Assembly (NCBI GenBank): GCA_024636835.1
Contig: JAGXGH010000006.1
Location: forward strand, 1-34,195
From: Verrucomicrobiales bacterium
GTDB lineage: Bacteria; Verrucomicrobiota; Verrucomicrobiia; Verrucomicrobiales; SLCJ01
DNA length: 34,195 nt
Direction of reading: 5' to 3'
Made by a program: the position numbers and the translations under genes. A model generated the notes under the pieces. The model made no database searches and had not been told where the DNA came from. It was given only the letters and a program-made list of their open reading frames with translations. Position 1 is the first letter of the stretch. The number at the start of each line of letters is the position of its first letter. Of this stretch, positions 16,758-23,887 are shown in pieces.

Positions 16758-18818
16758 TCAGGCCATCATTTCATCATCCTCATCTGGCAATCCCAGGCTC
16801 AAATAATAGGCTGAGCGCCATTTCATATAATCGACACTCATTCCGGTGGCGGGCCTGATTTGCAGACCGCAAACATGCAGGCGGGTATCGCCGTCGTCCG
16901 TCGACGGGTTGCCATCAATACCGTCATAGGCATCGACGGTGATGGTGACCGATCCCGAACCGTCGGCAACGATCGACTGGAATTCCACGTAGTTGCCGTT
17001 GGGGACAAAAGCATTGCCGCTGGTACTTGTCACCGCATTATCCAGCCACTGCGACTGTCCATTTCCCAGCACGGTGTTAGGGGTGACAAACTCCCCAGCG
17101 GCCCGCTCCGAGTTGGATATATCCTCCCAACTGGACGTATTGTGACTCAAGGCATAGATATAGAGATCATACGCCGCACCCGGAGTCAGGCCTGTGATCG
17201 AGAAATCATAGTTACCACCCTTGTCAAAAACATCGCGGTTCGCTTTAAAAACATCCAGACTGCTACCGCTTATGGGCCGCCCACTGGAGCTCAGTCCGGA
17301 AACACTGACTGCGGTCGTTACCGTTCCAGTGGTATCAACCAGATTGCTAACGGAAGTGATGCCCTGGTTCCAGGTTTCGCCTACCGCGCCAACCACACCG
17401 ATCAAGCTGGTCTCGTCCGTCTGACCATCATCCAGAAAGTTGACGTTGAAGGATTCCGCACCTTGCGGGTCGGTGAAGTCCACGCTCGCGGTCTGAGTGA
17501 TGGTCACATTGTCGGTAGAAGATGTCGCCGTGAAAATCACCGTGCCAATGGTGTTGGAACTCACGTTAAAAACCGCCTCACCATTACCGTCTGTCGTCTG
17601 AGTGGTGGAAGGGCTAATCGTCGCATTCGACGGACTACCCACCAAGCTGACGTCCTCACCGCTGACGGGCAATCCATTGCTGTCCTTGAGGGCAACCGTG
17701 ATGGTGGACGTGGAGACGTCATTCGCCAACACACTGTTCGACGAGTTCGCTACCGTGGAGGTGTTGGCATCCACCGGACCGACTGGCACGACCACCTGAA
17801 AATCAACGATGGCCGTCTCAGTAATGACCAGGTTGCTATCGGTCACATCCGTGGCGGTGAAGACTTCCGATCCAGCACTGCTGGACTTGACGGTGAAAGT
17901 CACCACTCCATTGGCATCGCTCGTGTTATTGCCGGTCGTGATGGTCGCGCTACCATTGCCCGACAATGACACCTCTTTCCCGGAGACGGGGTTCCCGCCT
18001 GCCTCCTTTAGGGTTATGGTGACCGTCGAAGTCGTGGTGCCATCGGCAGGCACGGCCGTCGGTGAGGCTCTTACGATCGAAGTGCCTGCATCAACGATAC
18101 CCGTTGGCGGAGTGCTACCCGTGGCTAGCGCAAGAGCATTTGCAAAAGTGGCATCGGTGCCGGTCAGAATCACCGTATCGGTGATCGAGGACTGTCCTGC
18201 GGTGCCAGGAGTATTCTCGTTTCGTATCCTTTGAGTGTAAAACCCGTAGCCATAGGAATTCCAAAGGGTATGCATGTCACCGGCAGATAAACCCGAGCCT
18301 TCGACGGAAGCACCCGTCGGATTGACCCAAATGTTCATCAGGTTGTCATCACCTGTGCCTTGTGTCGCACGAAGCGAGTCGTTGGACGTATCGTAATGCT
18401 GCTTAATTAACAAGGTGACGCTTTGACCCGCCATGAACCCAGCTGCTCCACCTCCAGCAATAGTAAAACTGGTGTCACCAGGGTCTCCTTGGTTAAGAAA
18501 CGTGACTAGTCCGGTATCCTCAACGCGAACCCCCAAGCGATCCTGCCCACCTGTAAACTCAAAAAAGGAATCAATGTGCGCTAGAGAACCTGTGCCGAAA
18601 GTAAAGGTGGTAACGGCATAGACTGGATCAAGACCGTTTGTGTTTGGCAGAACTGCCACCCCGCCATTTGGTGTTTTGATGTCGGTTTGTTGGTCAGAAA
18701 CGATTCCGCTTCCATCAGGTGTTAAGCTGTGGTCAATTATGTTAATCTCTCCAGCCCGGGACGTAAGTATGGTGGCCAGGACGAGAAGTGCGATGGAGAG
18801 TGAGTGTGCGGTTTTCAA
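16758..18818 (-). CDS. 5' part of the frameshifted esterase: secretion signal, PEP-CTERM-like module, Big_1 repeats
   Basis: This 686-residue frame begins with a signal peptide (MKTAHSLSIALLVLATILTSRAG). Residues about 24-230 are homologous along their length to the PEP-CTERM protein encoded next upstream (18983-19699): both have VTTFxFGTGS, RLGVxVxDxGL, a glycine-rich loop, MxxWVNPT, LWNS and SSITxT blocks. Two Big_1/invasin-type Ig repeats (about 240-450) and a beta-sandwich domain (about 460-660, with ITGLTPGAAYDLYIYA) follow. The frame ends prematurely at SLGLPDEDDEMMA. As it stands it encodes a secreted protein without any catalytic domain. Its 5' gap to the PEP-CTERM gene carries a strong terminator. 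Confidence 0.8.
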   Translation of the reverse strand: MKTAHSLSIALLVLATILTSRAGEINIIDHSLTPDGSGIVSDQQTDIKTPNGGVAVLPNTNGLDPVYAVTTFTFGTGSLAHIDSFFEFTGGQDRLGVRVEDTGLVTFLNQGDPGDTSFTIAGGGAAGFMAGQSVTLLIKQHYDTSNDSLRATQGTGDDNLMNIWVNPTGASVEGSGLSAGDMHTLWNSYGYGFYTQRIRNENTPGTAGQSSITDTVILTGTDATFANALALATGSTPPTGIVDAGTSIVRASPTAVPADGTTTSTVTITLKEAGGNPVSGKEVSLSGNGSATITTGNNTSDANGVVTFTVKSSSAGSEVFTATDVTDSNLVITETAIVDFQVVVPVGPVDANTSTVANSSNSVLANDVSTSTITVALKDSNGLPVSGEDVSLVGSPSNATISPSTTQTTDGNGEAVFNVSSNTIGTVIFTATSSTDNVTITQTASVDFTDPQGAESFNVNFLDDGQTDETSLIGVVGAVGETWNQGITSVSNLVDTTGTVTTAVSVSGLSSSGRPISGSSLDVFKANRDVFDKGGNYDFSITGLTPGAAYDLYIYALSHNTSSWEDISNSERAAGEFVTPNTVLGNGQSQWLDNAVTSTSGNAFVPNGNYVEFQSIVADGSGSVTITVDAYDGIDGNPSTDDGDTRLHVCGLQIRPATGMSVDYMKWRSAYYLSLGLPDEDDEMMA

Positions 18819-18898
18819 GCGGCTTGTGGTTTTAGTTTCGATGACGGCCGACGCTGACCATCACACTCGAAGGGAAGCCTGTCGCAGGCAGATACGGA

Positions 18899-18940
18899 TA
18901 AAAAACACCCGCAGCCGCCGGTTTGGCAGTCTGCGGGTGA
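18899..18940 (-). terminator. Rho-independent terminator after the cassette A PEP-CTERM gene
   Basis: On the minus strand the perfect 9-base stem CACCCGCAG/CTGCGGGTG (18906-18914 with 18931-18939) is followed by six T and then ATCC. It lies between the PEP-CTERM gene and the downstream giant esterase, so the small protein is probably made in excess and the esterase from read-through or its own promoter. Confidence 0.85.
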
Positions 18941-18982
18941 GGAATGATTCAGAATGGCGTGATCAAGCCTTTGCCAAGGGGA

Positions 18983-19699
18983 TCAGTTCCGGCGGCGGCG
19001 AAGAAGCGCCATGGCACCGAGCAGACCGAGGAGTGCCGTGCTTGGCTCTGGAATCGTGGCGGCTGCCAGTGCGTTGCCAAAACCCGCGTCACTGGTGGTG
19101 GCATTGGTGAATATCTGTGTGCCCGTGATCGATGAGTCGCCTGCGGCCCCGGAAGTGCTCTGGTTCAGAATCTGCTGCCTGAAAGCACCAAAACCTGCGG
19201 AGTTCCATAGGTTAGAAACGAAATCAGGCGAACCTTCCGTGGAAGAAGACGTAGGATTCACCCACACGGACATCAGGGTGTCGTTCCCACTGGCGCGTGC
19301 CACGTCATAGTCAAATTTGACGAGCACGGTGGCGAATAGCCCGGCCATATCTTGAGCTAGATCTAAGGAACCACCACCACCACCACCGAAGGTGGTGAAA
19401 AGACCGTCGTCATTTACCTCGACACCCAAGCGCTGACCAGCGTGACCGACCGAAGGTGCGAAGTTCGCCCTTAAATGCACATCCGAGCCGGTGCCAAAAT
19501 TGAAAGTGGTGACGTAATATGCCTGTGAAGTGCCTCCGGTAGGCAGCACCGCTGGGCTGGTGGCCGTATCCTGTACGAACGTCGTGGTAGACCCGTCGGG
19601 CGATTGGCTGAAATCTGGGATGGCAATGATCGTGGCGTGAGCCGATGTCGCGGCGAATACAGCAGTAAGAGCAAGTAGGGAATGTTTTGTTTTTAACAT
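18983..19699 (-). CDS. PEP-CTERM sorted surface protein, cassette A
   Basis: This 238-residue protein starts at the ATG 19699, giving a signal peptide (MLKTKHSLLALTAVFAATSAHA). The upstream extension of the frame is leader DNA. The C-terminus, IPEPSTALLGLLGAMALLRRRRN, is a complete PEP-CTERM tripartite signal: a PEP motif, a hydrophobic helix and an arginine cluster, normally processed by an exosortase. The body (about 23-212) is a glycine-rich beta domain homologous to the N-terminal module of the giant esterase encoded directly downstream. No catalytic motif is seen. It is probably exported and anchored or matured at the outer surface, perhaps as a scaffold or glycan-binding partner. No exosortase gene is in the window. 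The function is inferred; the sorting signal is clear. Confidence 0.85.
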   Translation of the reverse strand: MLKTKHSLLALTAVFAATSAHATIIAIPDFSQSPDGSTTTFVQDTATSPAVLPTGGTSQAYYVTTFNFGTGSDVHLRANFAPSVGHAGQRLGVEVNDDGLFTTFGGGGGGSLDLAQDMAGLFATVLVKFDYDVARASGNDTLMSVWVNPTSSSTEGSPDFVSNLWNSAGFGAFRQQILNQSTSGAAGDSSITGTQIFTNATTSDAGFGNALAAATIPEPSTALLGLLGAMALLRRRRN

Positions 19700-19744
19700 G
19701 GTTTTATTTGGCGGGTTTGTTCTCTGTGAGGTATTGGAGATTTG
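19700..19744 (-). promoter_or_regulatory. Conserved leader upstream of the PEP-CTERM gene, copy A
   Basis: The 45 bases before the start begin with CAAATCTCCAATACCTCACA. The leader of the cassette B PEP-CTERM gene (28915-28958) begins with CAAATCTCCAAGACATCACA at the same distance. About 20 of the first 23 positions agree, and a further TCCAA-CTCG block lies about 15 bases upstream in both. No canonical ribosome binding site is present. It may be a shared 5' UTR control element. Confidence 0.5.
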
Positions 19745-20093
19745 TAACTGTCGAGTTTGGAGGTAATTCGCTAGAAAACATCTAGATTTATTCGTTATAC
19801 GATCAATGCACTCGACTGTCGATTTTTTTACCATCAGTTACTAGGCGGAAATCTTGGAGGCTTCAGTCCGGGGCCATTTCCGACCTAAATCCTGGCTCCG
19901 AGCCAATTCACGCAAGACTAATAAGCACTCGCCCGTGCTGATCATAAAAGGGGCGGGACCAAGTCACCTACAATTTCACTAAGCTCTTGTGGAGTGCCAT
20001 TCGACAGAGCTCTTTCTTATCCGTAAGAGATAACAAGCCTTGGGAATAGCCTCAGTTTAATGGCGTGGAATTGGATGATCGAAATCGCTCTAA
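19745..20093. other. Intergenic region between cassette A and the GH27 operon
   Basis: No gene was recognised in this stretch. The part near 19745-19900 is presumably the promoter region of the PEP-CTERM gene; no clear -35/-10 pair could be assigned. A GC-rich segment (AAGGGGCGGGACC near 19949) stands out without an explanation. Two hairpins belonging to the end of the gene at 20140 follow and are listed separately. Confidence 0.35.
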
Positions 20094-20140
20094 TTTTCAC
20101 CCTGAGTGAAAAAAGCATCTTCCAAGCCTTGAAAAGGCTT
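20094..20140 (-). terminator. Tandem hairpins at the end of the GFDG-module protein gene
   Basis: On the minus strand the 7-base perfect stem AAGCCTT/AAGGCTT (20124-20140) overlaps the last base of the stop codon. A T-run follows (20107-20115 region). A second 7-base stem, TTTTCAC/GTGAAAA (20094-20100 with 20106-20112), lies next to it. Together they probably terminate the GH27 operon transcript, although the distance between the first stem and the T-run is not ideal. Confidence 0.5.
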
Positions 20141-21888
20141 CACGGCGTCTCCACACTCATTCTAATGTATAAGTTCGGTTCTGCTAGCACACCTGGGCTG
20201 ATCTGAACGTCGACGGTTTCTATTGAGTTATTTGCCCCCCCGAGTGTTTGGGTCGCTCCTTCATCTCGGAACCATTCTTTATTGTCAGTCGAATAGCACA
20301 CGACGTAGGTCAGACCTGTGAGTTTTTGAGCTCGTCGTGTGTAGCTGAAGGTTCCATCAGCTACGTTGAAAGCTGATACATACAGGTTTTTCGATAAAGC
20401 ATCAGTCGGGTCTAATCCAAAAACGCGTTCCTGCTGGTTGGTTAATCCATCATTATCGTAGTCCTTTAATCCACCGGTTTTTGGGCTACCGAATGTCCAA
20501 CTCTGATCCGCTCCCCATGCGATATAATCTGATGAATCGCTCTTTGAGTAGCCCGAAGAAGACATGCTCCCTGAAAGAGCAATATTGTCTATACGCAAGG
20601 TCGTGTTACCCGCAGGATTAGCAGCTGAACCGTGTGACCAAGTGAAGACAGCGGTTTCTCCATTCCCTGCAAGTGTCAGGTCTGAGAGAAACCCACTGAG
20701 ATCAACATCGACAGGTTTATTGGAACCATTCTCAATAGCGAATGTTCCGGTATTCCGCCCATAGGAATCACTGAGACTTCCGGATGTATAAGTGAGCGTC
20801 TGTAAACTGGGGCCATCGGCCGAATCTTTCTGGGTTATGTAGTGAATCTGATTCAGATTGACGTCTGAACCCGTGTTGTTGGTGATGGTAAGGGAGAATC
20901 TCCATGGGGTAACAATCCCGCCCCTTACGACCGCACGATCCTCTCGCATACCTGTGGTGAAGGCGTCAGGATCCAACTCGGTGCTCCCCCACAGCGTCGA
21001 CTTCATCTGTCCTGTCTGGTTGGTATCGGGTGCATTCGTCGTCAACTCCACCTCCAGACCGGAGAGTCCCGCACTCTGTTTTGGAGCGTCCAGCTTATTC
21101 GTCCCATCAAAGCCACCAAGAAGAATTGTTTCACCCGCAGTGGATGTCGTCGGTTCCCGGTGCGAGGAAATATTGTTTGATTGAGCCGGCCCCAAATCCC
21201 TGAGCTGCCATCCGTTGGAAAAATGCTTCTCCTTGCCTAGTATTGCTGAACTATCAAGATTGGTGACTTTACGCACATTGAAAGCCTGGGTCATCGCATC
21301 GGCGACAAAAGTGCCAATACCATATTGCCCGGTTCCGTCTTCGGTCATTTCGCAGTAAAGCAGTGTATCCTTATCCAGAGCTGGAGAACCTGTTGAACCA
21401 TCACCTAGAAGCAGTCCCTCGTTTTGGGCTGTGTTTGCTTTCATGTCGGCGCACGAGGCAAAGATCTGTATTTCATACCGATTGCCAACCGTAAGCCCCG
21501 CGATTGTGACCGTCGTCCATTCAGCAGCAGGAGAACTCCGGGGAGATTTATGCTCTCCGAGCACGCCGGACCTCTGACCATATGTCAGGAATCTCCTGTA
21601 ATTTTGATCCGATACCGTACTTGCCTTACCCCAGCCTCGTTCCCGGATAATATCATTGTTAAACAAACTCTCAAAGAGGTCACCACTATTTTCTCTATTT
21701 TTAAAGGTTACCCCATTGACAGTAACCTCCATCTGTTCCGAACCATTGCGTGCGTCCACTAGCGTGCCATTGGTGGAAATATTACTTACATCATCCGTGA
21801 TGTCGTAGACAGACCATTCTATGGTTGCCGCCTGTATCGACGCCAGACTGATAATGCCTAGGGCAGTTACTATGGATTTGATGATCAT
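20140..21888 (-). CDS. Secreted non-catalytic multidomain protein with GFDG and FSYTRR modules
   Basis: This 582-residue protein has a signal peptide (MIIKSIVTALGIISLASIQA). Residues about 22-235 form a beta-sandwich-like domain (TVTIAGLTVGNRYEIQIFAS) seen in many planctomycete/verrucomicrobial proteins. Residues about 250-440 form a module opening with ILLGGFDG and closing with LRIDNIALSGS. It is recognisably related to the PEP-CTERM protein at 28123-28914 and to the N-terminus of the esterase at 23888-27730. The last 135 residues are the calcium-binding-like DYDNDGLTNQQERVFGLDPT segment plus FSYTRR module. No enzyme motif was found. It starts 41 bases after the GH27/NPCBM gene, so it is probably cotranscribed and may help bind substrate at the cell surface. 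There is no PEP-CTERM tail. Confidence 0.75.
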   Translation of the reverse strand: MIIKSIVTALGIISLASIQAATIEWSVYDITDDVSNISTNGTLVDARNGSEQMEVTVNGVTFKNRENSGDLFESLFNNDIIRERGWGKASTVSDQNYRRFLTYGQRSGVLGEHKSPRSSPAAEWTTVTIAGLTVGNRYEIQIFASCADMKANTAQNEGLLLGDGSTGSPALDKDTLLYCEMTEDGTGQYGIGTFVADAMTQAFNVRKVTNLDSSAILGKEKHFSNGWQLRDLGPAQSNNISSHREPTTSTAGETILLGGFDGTNKLDAPKQSAGLSGLEVELTTNAPDTNQTGQMKSTLWGSTELDPDAFTTGMREDRAVVRGGIVTPWRFSLTITNNTGSDVNLNQIHYITQKDSADGPSLQTLTYTSGSLSDSYGRNTGTFAIENGSNKPVDVDLSGFLSDLTLAGNGETAVFTWSHGSAANPAGNTTLRIDNIALSGSMSSSGYSKSDSSDYIAWGADQSWTFGSPKTGGLKDYDNDGLTNQQERVFGLDPTDALSKNLYVSAFNVADGTFSYTRRAQKLTGLTYVVCYSTDNKEWFRDEGATQTLGGANNSIETVDVQISPGVLAEPNLYIRMSVETP

Positions 21889-21928
21889 TATTTTCTCAAT
21901 CGCTTGGGTTTTTCACATGGTTGGAGCG

Positions 21929-23656
21929 TCATTCGTTGGAAATCACACGAGCATCTGCCCAACAGCCGGTGGCGCCTTCAGCCTTGAATTCGAGCAATAG
22001 GGTTTTCACTCCGCTGATGTCAATGGATAGGGGTTTGGGCATATCGCCAGGCTGCATGTCACCACTGTCCCAAAGCACTTGGTTGGAGAACCAGTCGCCA
22101 TCGAGCACCCTGAAGCGTCCACCGGCTTTTTCATCCTTTGCTGTCGCACTTTTTTTGGCATCGACAGCTACCACTGCCTGAAACTCATTGGCTCGACCGT
22201 TGGTCACATACAGAGCGGATGATTCCTCCCCCACTCCCAAGCCCTTTTCATAGGTCTTTTCCTTGAGACGAATCGGTTCACCATTGATGAGAGTATCGAT
22301 GGCGGGATGTTGTTTCTCCATCCAGACGTAACAAAGATCACTGAGGTAGGTCGTGCCTGTACGGTTTACGAGGTAACGCTCGGGCGCGAGCGGCTCCGGT
22401 CCCGGAAGAGGCGACCCCTTGCTGCCAACGCGAAGCATCTGCACTCCATGTTGACCTAGATCTCGCGCGGTGAAGGAATCCTTGAATTCGCCAAGGTCTT
22501 TCTTTGCCCACAGGTCACGCACCGATTGCGAACCGCTCAAGCCGATGTCAGTCCACTTCAAGGTGAGGTCGGCCTTCGCTTTGCCCTTGTTCAAAAAGAG
22601 CACGGCGGTGGTGCCGTCTGCGAGGGGTTTGTTGTAGATCTCGAGGTCGCCCTCATCGCGGACCTTGTAGCCCTGATGGCCACGGGGATCCTGGTTCACC
22701 GCAATCACCTCGGGGTCGGTCAGGATTTTGCGTACCGATTCACTCATCTCACGGAGGTCGTTGCCCGCCATCAAGGGAGCGGCCAGAATACACCAGAGGC
22801 TGAAGTGCGCGCGGTCGGCGGCTTCGCGCTCCGTTTTCGACTTCGGCAGTTCCATGTTGCCCACTTGTAACATATCTGGATCGTTCCAGCGGCCCGGCCC
22901 CGCAAACTGCCAAAGGCCGTTGAAGTCCGGGTGACTGCGCGTCGTACCCCCCGAGGTTTCAGCGCATGCATAAACGGAATCGATATCACGCTCGATGTCG
23001 TAGGAGGTCCGCCATAGTTGCGAGTTTTGTCCGGCATCCCAAACCCAGGCCGCATGACCATAGTCCGCGATACTGAGAACGATAGGGCGCCCGGTGGCCT
23101 CGATCGCTGTACGGAAAATCAAATAATCCTCTTCGCTGGTGCGGCCGTTTTTCTCCGCGTAGCAGCTGTCCATCTTGATGAAATCCACTCCCCATTCGGC
23201 AAAAGTTTGCATGTCGATTTCTTCGTGACCCAGGCTACCTGGTAACTTCTGGCAGGTCATCGACCCGCGGTCCTGATAGATGCCGAACTTGAGCCCATTG
23301 GAATGAAGATAATCGCCCAGCGCCTTCATACCAGAGGGGAACTTCTCGGGGTCAGCTACCAGGCGGCCGTTCGCATCGCGCTCCGTAGCCATCCAAGCAT
23401 CGTCGATCACCAGATATTCGTAGCCAGCGTCACGCATCCCGCTGCTCACCATGATGTCGGCAATCTCACGGATCTGCTCCTCGTTGATCTTTTCGTGGAA
23501 GCAATTCCAACTATTCCAACCCATCGGCGGAGTCGGAGCGAGAATGACATCCTCTTCCGCTTGTGCAGGTATCTGGAGCATAGCCCCGAAGCAGGCGATT
23601 ACAGCGAGAACGCCCCAAGGAATAATAGGTGAGAAAACATTTTTCGTATGGTTCAT
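21929..23656 (-). CDS. Secreted GH27 alpha-galactosidase with C-terminal NPCBM domain
   Basis: This 575-residue family 27 glycosidase has a signal peptide (cleavage near IPAQA-EE). The catalytic domain starts with PTPPMGWNSWNCF. The nucleophile is Asp163 in FIKMDSC and the acid/base is Asp220 in WRTSYDIE. GRWNDPDML and VIAVNQDPRGHQG are further family blocks. After the C-terminal beta domain (to about 410), residues about 430-575 form an NPCBM-type carbohydrate-binding domain (YLSDLCY, EKGLGVGEES, LLLEF near the end). It is expected to remove terminal alpha-galactose outside the cytoplasm. It differs from the GH27 at 12177-13796 in accessory domains (NPCBM here, Ig-like there), so the two may act on different linkages or substrate sizes. 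First gene of a two-gene transcript. Confidence 0.93.
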   Translation of the reverse strand: MNHTKNVFSPIIPWGVLAVIACFGAMLQIPAQAEEDVILAPTPPMGWNSWNCFHEKINEEQIREIADIMVSSGMRDAGYEYLVIDDAWMATERDANGRLVADPEKFPSGMKALGDYLHSNGLKFGIYQDRGSMTCQKLPGSLGHEEIDMQTFAEWGVDFIKMDSCYAEKNGRTSEEDYLIFRTAIEATGRPIVLSIADYGHAAWVWDAGQNSQLWRTSYDIERDIDSVYACAETSGGTTRSHPDFNGLWQFAGPGRWNDPDMLQVGNMELPKSKTEREAADRAHFSLWCILAAPLMAGNDLREMSESVRKILTDPEVIAVNQDPRGHQGYKVRDEGDLEIYNKPLADGTTAVLFLNKGKAKADLTLKWTDIGLSGSQSVRDLWAKKDLGEFKDSFTARDLGQHGVQMLRVGSKGSPLPGPEPLAPERYLVNRTGTTYLSDLCYVWMEKQHPAIDTLINGEPIRLKEKTYEKGLGVGEESSALYVTNGRANEFQAVVAVDAKKSATAKDEKAGGRFRVLDGDWFSNQVLWDSGDMQPGDMPKPLSIDISGVKTLLLEFKAEGATGCWADARVISNE

Positions 23657-23887
23657 AAAGTTTTGGATTAAATACGCAATATCAAGCCTCGTGACTCTCT
23701 ATCAGGGCGCTATGGGATGACTGTGATATTATTTAATAATTTTTGAAAGATGCAGAATCCGGTGGCCCTGTAAGATGCAAAGCCATCGTCGGATCTTTCA
23801 GAACTTAGGCTGTGCTTAAAAGATATTCAGATTAAGCACATATGTTCAGCTTACTCGGCAGTGTGCTGCGTTATCATTTGGACTCCG

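Larger units (their letters stand above)
15220..18818 (-). pseudogene. Giant PEP-CTERM-like-module/SASA esterase gene of cassette A, broken by a one-base frameshift
   Basis: The two open frames at 16758-18818 and 15220-16629 are parts of one gene. The first ends in a premature TGA at 16758-16760 inside a calcium-binding-like DEDDE segment. The other frame continues that module without a gap: DGLTNDFERIFGLDPT, then FTYTRR, matching the intact copies in three other proteins. The total length is 3599 bases, one less than a multiple of three. Restoring one A in the minus-strand A-run at 16769-16771 would give DENDGLTN and an unbroken protein of about 1199 residues. Its layout is then the same as the intact 1280-residue esterase at 23888-27730. 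This could be a real mutation or a sequencing or assembly error in a homopolymer. No classical slippery heptamer is present. Confidence 0.8.

Noticed and set aside
16755..16775. Programmed ribosomal frameshifting as explanation of the split esterase
   Set aside because: A -1 slip would restore the frame, but there is no classical slippery heptamer and no obvious downstream pseudoknot; the paralogue at 23888-27730 needs no frameshift.
16860..17969. Long plus-strand open frame of 369 codons opposite the cassette A esterase
   Set aside because: It runs antisense to the Big_1 repeats; its Arg/Gly/His-rich composition is a by-product of the GC-rich repeat codons.
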